From NCBI GenBank assembly GCA_020853175.1, contig JADYZK010000428.1:1-14740 (forward strand): a DNA stretch of 14,740 nucleotides. The letters run 5' to 3'. Positions within the stretch are counted from its first letter, which is position 1; each line of letters starts with the position of its first letter. The position numbers and the translations under genes were made by a program. The notes beneath the pieces were generated by a model. The model saw only the letters and a list, made by a program, of their open reading frames with translations, had not been told where the DNA came from and made no database searches. Source of the stretch: Bacteroidales bacterium. Lineage in GTDB: Bacteria > Bacteroidota > Bacteroidia > Bacteroidales > F082. Positions 6,784 to 12,439 of this stretch are shown in pieces.

Positions 6784-8850
6784 ATGCACAATCTCAGCCT
6801 CATCAACAGAGAAATAAGTTGGCTACACTTCAACGCACGTGTTCTTCAAGAAGCCGTAGATCAGCAAAATCCACTTTTTGAACGCTTGCGTTTCATCGGA
6901 ATTTATTCCAATAACCGCGATGAATTTTTTCGCGTCAGGGTAGCCACCATGCGTCGCTTGAAAGAAATAAACAAAGAAAAGCATGATTTTTTAGACTACG
7001 ATCCTGCAAAAACACTCAAGCAAATCAGAGTTATTATTGACCAGCAAGAGAAGGCTTACATGGAAGCTTACCTCACCATTCGTGATGAGTTGCGCGATCA
7101 TGGCTTTAATATTGTCGGTTTTGGCGACCTGAACACCAACCAGGTGCGACAGGTGAAAAAGTATTTTACCCAAAGCGTTCATCCTTACCTCTTTCCGATC
7201 ATGCTTCGCGGCATCAAAGACGTGGAAGGCCTTCGCGACAATTCCATTTACCTCGTGGTACGCCTAAGCAGCTCAAAACCCAACATTGACGATGATTATG
7301 CTTTGGTGAAGGTGCCTACAGGCCGAGTTTCGCGCTTTTTCTTGCTGCCCGACGATGGAATAGAATCGGTGGTGGTGCTGCTCGACGACGTGATCCGTTA
7401 CAATCTCGAAGAAATTTTCCTTCCCTTCGGCTACGATATTTTTGAGGCCTATTCCATCAAATTTACGCGTGATGCTGAACTTGACCTCGAAAACGACCTT
7501 TCCAAAAGCTTTCTCGAAATCATGGCCGAAAGCCTGAAACAACGTAAACGAGGTGCGCCCGTGCGCTTTATCTACGACAAAGATATGCCGGCACATATTC
7601 TTGATTTGCTGCTTAAAAAGTTTAAAATTAACAAAAAAGACATCCTTATCCCGGGATGGAAATACCATAACTTTCGCGATTTCATGTCCTTTCCGCCCGT
7701 TGGGCATGAAGATTTATGGGACAAACCGATGCCTCCGCTCAGGCATCCCGATTTGCCTTTGTACCAAAGCATTTTTGCCATTATCAAAACGAAAGATGTG
7801 ATGCTGCACTATCCTTATCACACTTTTATGCACGTCATTGACTTGCTGCGGGAGGCTTCCATTGATCCCAAAGTGCGCTCTATAAAAATGACCCTCTACC
7901 GCGCTGCCCGTGATTCAAATGTGATCAACGCTTTGGTGAATGCTGCACGAAATGGCAAGTCGGTAACAGTTTTTCTCGAACTGCAAGCACGTTTCGATGA
8001 AAAAGCCAACATCCAATGGTCAGAAAAACTCCACGATGAAGGAGTAAAAGTCATCAAAACAATTCCCGGACTAAAAGTCCACAGCAAATTGTTGCTCATT
8101 CGGCGCAAAGAAAGCGAAGGCGATGTGTACTACACCAACGTAAGCACCGGAAACTTTAACGAATCCACAGCACAGGTGTATGGCGACGACAGTCTTTTAA
8201 CCAGCAACGAACAAATTGGTCTCGAGGTAGGTCAAATGTTTCGTCTTTTTGAAACTCCTTACAGTCCGCCAAACTTAAAAAAACTGATCATTTCACCTTA
8301 CGGCACCAGAAAGCATTTTCTCAAGCTGCTGAACATAGAAATACGAAACGCCAAAACAGGCAGAGAAGCGTGGTGCATTTTAAAAATGAATAGCTTGGTG
8401 GATGAGATTTTGGTGGAGAAGCTCTATCAAGCCAGCCAAGCCGGTGTTAAGATCCAGATCATTTGCCGCGGTATATGTGTATTGCGACCAGGCGTTCCGG
8501 GCTTGAGCGAAAACATTGAAATCATCAGCATCATTGATCGCTTTTTGGAACATAGCCGTGTTTTTGTTTTTGCCAATGCAGGCCAGCCCCTTTTTTACAT
8601 TTCCTCAGCCGATTGGATGGTGCGCAACCTCGATCATCGCTTTGAGCTGGTATGTCCTATTGAAGATCCAAAACTGCAAAAAGAGTTGCTCGATATGTTA
8701 CAAATTCAGCTGGCCGACAATACCAAGGCACGTCTGCTCAACATGTTAGACGTGGACGAGATGAACAATTACAGGCCACGACATCCCAACGAACCCGAGG
8801 TGCGCTCGCAGATTGTCATTTACAATTACTTTAAAAGAAAATCTGATTAA
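6784..8850 (+). CDS. ppk1: Polyphosphate kinase 1
   Basis: Catalyses reversible transfer of the ATP gamma-phosphate to inorganic polyphosphate. The ATG at 6784 gives 688 residues, the same as I recall for the E. coli enzyme; a TTG three codons upstream (6775) is the only in-frame alternative and is less likely. The N-terminal domain is clear (LINREISWLHFNARVLQEA, then RFIGIYSNNRDEFFRVRVA). The two catalytic-domain histidines fall where expected: His433 in VHSKLLLI, the phosphorylated residue (E. coli His435), and His590 in FLEHSRV (E. coli His592). ISSADWMVRNLDHRFELVCP is the conserved C-terminal segment. No truncation is seen. A SixA-like phosphatase lies upstream and a two-way terminator directly follows. 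The role is phosphate and energy storage and stress response. Confidence 0.97.
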   Translation: MHNLSLINREISWLHFNARVLQEAVDQQNPLFERLRFIGIYSNNRDEFFRVRVATMRRLKEINKEKHDFLDYDPAKTLKQIRVIIDQQEKAYMEAYLTIRDELRDHGFNIVGFGDLNTNQVRQVKKYFTQSVHPYLFPIMLRGIKDVEGLRDNSIYLVVRLSSSKPNIDDDYALVKVPTGRVSRFFLLPDDGIESVVVLLDDVIRYNLEEIFLPFGYDIFEAYSIKFTRDAELDLENDLSKSFLEIMAESLKQRKRGAPVRFIYDKDMPAHILDLLLKKFKINKKDILIPGWKYHNFRDFMSFPPVGHEDLWDKPMPPLRHPDLPLYQSIFAIIKTKDVMLHYPYHTFMHVIDLLREASIDPKVRSIKMTLYRAARDSNVINALVNAARNGKSVTVFLELQARFDEKANIQWSEKLHDEGVKVIKTIPGLKVHSKLLLIRRKESEGDVYYTNVSTGNFNESTAQVYGDDSLLTSNEQIGLEVGQMFRLFETPYSPPNLKKLIISPYGTRKHFLKLLNIEIRNAKTGREAWCILKMNSLVDEILVEKLYQASQAGVKIQIICRGICVLRPGVPGLSENIEIISIIDRFLEHSRVFVFANAGQPLFYISSADWMVRNLDHRFELVCPIEDPKLQKELLDMLQIQLADNTKARLLNMLDVDEMNNYRPRHPNEPEVRSQIVIYNYFKRKSD

Positions 8851-8882
8851 AAAAAAATCCCGTTCTCGAACGGGATTTTTTT
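8851..8882. terminator. Bidirectional intrinsic terminator between ppk1 and korB
   Basis: Immediately after the ppk1 stop, AAAAAAATCCCGTTC is followed by TC and then GAACGGGATTTTTTT: a GC-rich stem (CCCGTTC/GAACGGG) flanked by A on one side and T on the other. It therefore forms a hairpin followed by a U tract on either strand, fitting the convergent genes ppk1 (+) and korB (-), whose stop is at 8901. Confidence 0.9.
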
Positions 8883-8900
8883 ATACAAGTCATCAAGAAA

Positions 8901-9932
8901 TTAAACTTCCCATGTTTGTCCGCTTCTGAGCAGATCATCCATGTTTTTGATGGTCGAATGGGCTTGTTCAGAAGCAATGGAATCCATCATGGCTTGATCG
9001 AATGTTTCAACAGGAACAGAACGAATAACACCCAAGGCTACCGGAAATTCAGGAGGCATCATGGTGGCCAACATCGTATGCACTGCGGCATCTTCGGTGT
9101 AAGGATCATGCACCAAAATATCTTTTTCGGTAATTCCATTTTCTCCAATTGTAGCAATTTCAAAATGAGACCCTTTGAGAACTATACCTTTGTTTTTTTC
9201 TTTACCGAAAATCAGCGGCTTGCCGGCTTCAACAAACAATTGATTGTCATCGCGGGTTTCGCGGCTGGTAATGAGTTCGTGGGTTTTATTGGCAAAAATT
9301 ACACAGTTTTGTAAAATTTCAACCACCGAGGTGCCTTTGTGCTTGGCAGCTTCCATAAAAACGGCAGTCATCGCCTTAGGATTGGTATCGAGGGTACGGG
9401 CAAAAAACGTGCCTTGAGCTCCAATAACCAAAACGCCCGGATTGAAAGGACGCTCGTAAGTGCCTTGCGGACTGGTCTTTGTTTTTGAACCTTTTGGGGT
9501 GGTGGGCGAATATTGACCTTTTGTTAAACCATAAATTTTATTGTTAAACAACAACAAATTGATGTCAATATTTCTTCTTATGGTATGGATGAAATGATTT
9601 CCTCCAATAGCCATCGAATCGCCGTCGCCTGTAATCATCCAAACACTCAACTTCGGATTGGCCAGCTTCACGCCTGTGGAAATGGCCGCGGCACGCCCGT
9701 GGATGCTATGAATGCCGTAGGTGTTCATATAATAAGGAAAGCGTGATGAACATCCAATTCCCGAAACAACAACAAAATCTTCTTTAGGAATTCCCAATGC
9801 AGGGAAAACATTCTCCACGGCATGAAGGATGGCATGATCGCCGCAACCCGGACACCATTTCACCATTTGATCGCTGCTAAAATCCTCTTTCGTAAGTTTA
9901 ACAACTCCTGTTTCTATCATCTGATTTTCCAT
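8901..9932 (-). CDS. korB: 2-oxoglutarate:ferredoxin oxidoreductase, beta subunit
   Basis: The thiamine-diphosphate and Fe-S subunit of KorAB, which converts 2-oxoglutarate plus CoA to succinyl-CoA and CO2 while reducing ferredoxin. The protein has 343 residues. Cys27 and Cys30 in KWCPGCGDH, Cys61 in GIGCSSRFP and Cys210 in EILQNC fit the four ligands of the [4Fe-4S] cluster. The ThDP/Mg motif starts GDGDSMAIGGNHF (102) and ends in NN (130-131). IHGRAAAISTGVKLANP is characteristic of the KorB/2-oxoacid oxidoreductase beta family. It follows korA by 3 bases, so the two are one operon. The C-terminal extension is typical of bacterial KorB. A 2-oxoacid:ferredoxin oxidoreductase with another 2-oxoacid substrate is possible, but neighbouring sucA and family likeness favour 2-oxoglutarate. 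Confidence 0.93.
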   Translation of the reverse strand: MENQMIETGVVKLTKEDFSSDQMVKWCPGCGDHAILHAVENVFPALGIPKEDFVVVSGIGCSSRFPYYMNTYGIHSIHGRAAAISTGVKLANPKLSVWMITGDGDSMAIGGNHFIHTIRRNIDINLLLFNNKIYGLTKGQYSPTTPKGSKTKTSPQGTYERPFNPGVLVIGAQGTFFARTLDTNPKAMTAVFMEAAKHKGTSVVEILQNCVIFANKTHELITSRETRDDNQLFVEAGKPLIFGKEKNKGIVLKGSHFEIATIGENGITEKDILVHDPYTEDAAVHTMLATMMPPEFPVALGVIRSVPVETFDQAMMDSIASEQAHSTIKNMDDLLRSGQTWEV

Positions 9933-9935
9933 TTC

Positions 9936-11783
9936 TTATTGATTTAAAAGTGCGTTAAACTTGGCTTCAAGCTCTGCAACCATAAAAGGCAATCCTTGAA
10001 TCTTATTGTATTGCTCGTACTTAAACTGTGGATAGGTCATTCGAAGATACTTCACAAATTGTCCGTTGTTAAGTTCGCACACCACAATTTTTTTATGCCT
10101 TCCAAGGATGTCTGCGGTGTTGCGTGGCAATGGCATGATGTATCTAAAATGGGCCAATGCAACGGACTTGCCTTGCTTTTGCATTTTTTCGGCCACTGTC
10201 AGCATCACTCCATAAGTCCCACCCCAACTCACCAAGAGCAAGTCAGCATCAGGACTGCCAATAATCTCTTGCTCAGGGATATATTGTGCTACGCGTTCCA
10301 CTTTTGCTTCGCGAAGCAAAGTCATTTTTTGATGGTTCATAGGGTCTTGCGATACATTACCGCTGCCGTCTTCTTTTTCTAATCCGCCTACGCGATGACG
10401 CAATCCTTCGGTTCCGGGGATGGCCCATTGACGATTCAATCGCTCAGGATCACGTTTGTAAGGTTGGTAATCGGTATCATTGGCTTGTGCCAAAGGAGGA
10501 ACGATTGAAGGCAAATCGGCAACTTTGGGAATCCTGAACACCTCCGAACCATTGGCCAAAGAGCCATCGGTAAGCAAAATAACCGGTGTCATGTGTTCGA
10601 GACTAAGCTTGGAAGCTTCGTAAGCACAGTAAAAACAATCGCTTGAGCTTTTGGCTGCAAGAACAATCACCGGAGCTTCGCCGTTTCTTCCAAAGAGGGC
10701 TTGCATCAGGTCGCTTTGTTCTGTTTTTGTTGGCATTCCGGTTGAAGGACCCCCACGCTGAACGTCAACAATAACCAAAGGCAGCTCAGTAATGACAGCC
10801 AACCCAATAGCTTCAGATTTAAGCGAAAGACCTGGACCACTGGTTGTTGTAATGGCCAAAGCACCGGTGTAACTGGCACCGATAGCCGATACAATACCTG
10901 CAATTTCGTCCTCAGCCTGAAAGGCTTTCACATTCAAATTTTTATAATAAGTGAGCTCTTGCAAGATTTCCGTAGCAGGCGTGATGGGGTATGAACCTAA
11001 AAACAAAGGCCTTCCCGAACGTTCCGAAGCTGCCATAAAACCCCATGCAGTAGCAACATTACCGTTAATGTTGCGGTAAGTTCCTTTTCCCAGTGGAGCG
11101 GGTTCTACTTTATAGGTAGTGCTGAAAAGCTCGATGGTATCGGCATAATTATAGCCGGCTGCCAAAACAGCTTTATTGCCTTCCACAACAATAGCGTTGG
11201 CTTTAAATTTACGTTCAAAATATTTGTTTACAAGCTCCAGCTCACGGTTGAAAAGGTACATCACAATACCGAGGGCAAACATATTTTTCGACTTCATGGT
11301 TGACTTCATGTCAATGTCGAGATGTTTAACTGCCTCTTTGGTGAGGTTTGAAATGGGTGATTTGATCACGCGATAGGCACTCAAGCTACCATCTGTCAAT
11401 GGATCAGCCTTGTAGCCTGCTTTTTCAAGACCTTTTTCAATAAAAGTATCCCCATCTAAAATGATGATGGCTCCTTCTTTCACCCAACGCATATTGGCCT
11501 TGAGAGAAGCGGGGTTCATGGCGATGAGTACGTCGGCCAAATCGCCGGAGGTATGTACCGTTTTTTGTCCAAAATGAATTTGGAATCCCGAAACTCCTGA
11601 AACAGTGCCCTGAGGTGCCCTAATTTCCGACGGATAATCGGGGAAAGTGGCAAAATCATTTCCTGCAAACGCTGTTGAATCGGAGAATAGAGAACCTGTC
11701 AACTGCATCCCATCCCCCGAATCACCGGCAAAACGGATCACGACTTGTTCAAGCTCAATAACCTTGCTATTCTTGCTTGTCAT
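9936..11783 (-). CDS. korA: 2-oxoglutarate:ferredoxin oxidoreductase, alpha subunit (gamma-alpha fusion)
   Basis: A 615-residue subunit that joins the gamma and alpha domains of the oxidoreductase family, the usual KorA form in Bacteroidota and Actinobacteria. The N-terminal gamma domain (about 10-190) opens with IRFAGDSGDGMQLTG and contains SEIRAPQGTVSGVSGFQIHFG. The alpha part begins near 240; the conserved SYPITPATEIL segment lies near 260, followed by AFQAEDEIAGIVSAIGASYTG and TTTSGPGLSLKSEAIGLA. GGPSTGMPTKTEQSDL is another family block. Together with KorB it forms the heterodimeric unit holding ThDP. It is the first gene of the korAB operon, facing a ferredoxin gene across a 351-base gap with promoter-like boxes on both strands. 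The start ATG at 11783 precedes the gamma domain directly and no other start is needed. Confidence 0.95.
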   Translation of the reverse strand: MTSKNSKVIELEQVVIRFAGDSGDGMQLTGSLFSDSTAFAGNDFATFPDYPSEIRAPQGTVSGVSGFQIHFGQKTVHTSGDLADVLIAMNPASLKANMRWVKEGAIIILDGDTFIEKGLEKAGYKADPLTDGSLSAYRVIKSPISNLTKEAVKHLDIDMKSTMKSKNMFALGIVMYLFNRELELVNKYFERKFKANAIVVEGNKAVLAAGYNYADTIELFSTTYKVEPAPLGKGTYRNINGNVATAWGFMAASERSGRPLFLGSYPITPATEILQELTYYKNLNVKAFQAEDEIAGIVSAIGASYTGALAITTTSGPGLSLKSEAIGLAVITELPLVIVDVQRGGPSTGMPTKTEQSDLMQALFGRNGEAPVIVLAAKSSSDCFYCAYEASKLSLEHMTPVILLTDGSLANGSEVFRIPKVADLPSIVPPLAQANDTDYQPYKRDPERLNRQWAIPGTEGLRHRVGGLEKEDGSGNVSQDPMNHQKMTLLREAKVERVAQYIPEQEIIGSPDADLLLVSWGGTYGVMLTVAEKMQKQGKSVALAHFRYIMPLPRNTADILGRHKKIVVCELNNGQFVKYLRMTYPQFKYEQYNKIQGLPFMVAELEAKFNALLNQ

Positions 11784-11805
11784 AAAGTGAGTTTTAATTT
11801 TCAGG

Positions 11806-11813
11806 CAAAGGTA
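11806..11813 (-). promoter_or_regulatory. Probable -7 promoter box of korAB
   Basis: The minus strand reads TACCTTTG, an exact TAnnTTTG box, ending 22 bases before the korA ATG. A TTG-type -33 element (minus strand of CAA at 11837-11839) lies 23 bases away, at the long end of accepted spacing. A small inverted repeat, GACAA at 11835-11839 and TTGTC at 11847-11851, overlaps that -33 region. Confidence 0.55.
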
Positions 11814-11911
11814 AAATATTTCAACGTCTATCCCGACAATGATCTGTTGTCCGGCTTTCAGAAAACGTTTGCAAAACTTTGCGATGTTTTATATATATCA
11901 CTATCCAATAG

Positions 11912-11958
11912 ACACTTACCTGTATTTCATCAAAAGTCTGGGGTCGAAATACAAGTGT
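11912..11958. repeat. Hyphenated inverted repeat in the korA-ferredoxin intergenic region
   Basis: An 8-bp perfect pair, TGTATTTC at 11921-11928 and GAAATACA at 11946-11953, is extended by ACACT at 11912-11916 with AGTGT at 11954-11958; four unpaired bases (TACC) bulge on the left. The spacer is 17 bases. Total 13 bp pairing in non-coding DNA between divergent promoters suggests an operator or an RNA hairpin; no T-run follows, so it is not an obvious terminator. Confidence 0.6.
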
Positions 11959-12066
11959 AAATTATAATCAGTCTAAATATACACATTTCGCACTATGATA
12001 ATTATGGCGTTTTATAACGTTTTTTAAGATTTTAATTTAGAATACCTTTAAATTACAATAGGACGG

Positions 12067-12096
12067 TTTGTGGTGAAGTAAACTTCTATACTTTTG
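12067..12096 (+). promoter_or_regulatory. Bacteroidetes-type promoter of the ferredoxin gene
   Basis: TTTG at 12067-12070 and TACTTTTG at 12089-12096 are separated by 18 bases, matching the phylum's -33 TTTG / -7 TAnnTTTG arrangement. Transcription would begin near 12100, giving a leader of about 30 bases before the ATG at 12135. This is the best promoter match in the window. Confidence 0.75.
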
Positions 12097-12134
12097 CATC
12101 AAATACTTGTTGTAAAACTTTAAACAATACAATT

Positions 12135-12302
12135 ATGGCTTATAAAATTACTGATGACTGCACAGCTTGCGGCACCTGCATTGACGAATGCCCTGTTGAT
12201 GCTATTTCAGAAGGAGATATCTATGTAATTGACCCTGATTTGTGTACAGACTGCGGCTCATGCGCCGATGTTTGTCCTGTTGAGGCCATCTTTCCTGAAT
12301 AA
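12135..12302 (+). CDS. Small 2[4Fe-4S] clostridial-type ferredoxin
   Basis: A 55-residue electron carrier starting MAYKITDDCTACGTC. Two classic cluster motifs are complete: Cys9-x2-Cys12-x2-Cys15-x3-Cys19-Pro and Cys37-x2-Cys40-x2-Cys43-x3-Cys47-Pro, each donating three cysteines to one [4Fe-4S] cluster and the fourth to the other. The halves are internally repeated (CPVDAI and CPVEAI), and the protein is acidic, as usual for bacterial-type ferredoxins of 54-56 residues. It lies divergent from korAB, an enzyme that needs low-potential ferredoxin as acceptor, so this is its likely partner. It has its own promoter and terminator. The family is certain; the partnership is inferred from position. 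Confidence 0.95.
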   Translation: MAYKITDDCTACGTCIDECPVDAISEGDIYVIDPDLCTDCGSCADVCPVEAIFPE

Positions 12303-12320
12303 ATTTCAGACAAACGAATC

Positions 12321-12351
12321 AAAGGCTTTCGGTTTCCGAAGGCCTTTTTTT
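12321..12351 (+). terminator. Intrinsic terminator after the ferredoxin gene
   Basis: AAAGGCTTTCGG at 12321-12332 pairs with CCGAAGGCCTTT at 12336-12347 (12 bp including one G-T wobble) around a TTT loop, followed by a T run to 12351. It starts 18 bases after the ferredoxin stop and should separate its transcript from sucA. Confidence 0.88.
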
Positions 12352-12401
12352 GTGTCCGGCTTTTCAAAAGGCTCATGTGGTAGCTCGCCTGCTGAATATT
12401 A

Positions 12402-12430
12402 TTGCTAATTTTGCGCAAAATCATTAGCAA
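12402..12430. promoter_or_regulatory. Nested inverted repeat over a -7 box upstream of sucA
   Basis: TAATTTTG at 12406-12413 is an exact TAnnTTTG -7 box, ending 26 bases before the sucA ATG; no strong -33 TTTG is seen. The box lies within an inverted repeat, TTGCTAAT at 12402-12409 and ATTAGCAA at 12423-12430. Inside it is a 12-base perfect palindrome, TTTTGCGCAAAA at 12409-12420, whose centre is offset by 1.5 bases from the outer arms. A repressor binding here would cover the promoter; this is inferred. Confidence 0.55.
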
Positions 12431-12439
12431 CTCCACTGC

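Larger units (their letters stand above)
11784..12134. other. 351-base divergent control region between korAB and the ferredoxin gene
   Basis: No gene is supported here. The open frame starting inside korA at 11745 on the + strand is antisense-derived and has no recognisable content. The region is very AT-rich and holds a korA promoter box near 11806, a hyphenated inverted repeat at 11912-11958, and a full ferredoxin promoter at 12067-12096. This layout fits divergent, possibly shared, control of the oxidoreductase and its electron acceptor. Confidence 0.7.

Noticed and set aside
11745..11960. A 71-codon + strand frame over the korA start and the intergenic region
   Set aside because: It begins antisense inside korA, has no recognisable content, and overlaps the korA promoter box and the inverted repeat; a chance frame is more likely.
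12001..12060. Repeated CGTTTT words and a CGTT/AACG mini-palindrome upstream of the ferredoxin gene
   Set aside because: The arms are only 4 bases in very AT-rich DNA, which is expected by chance.
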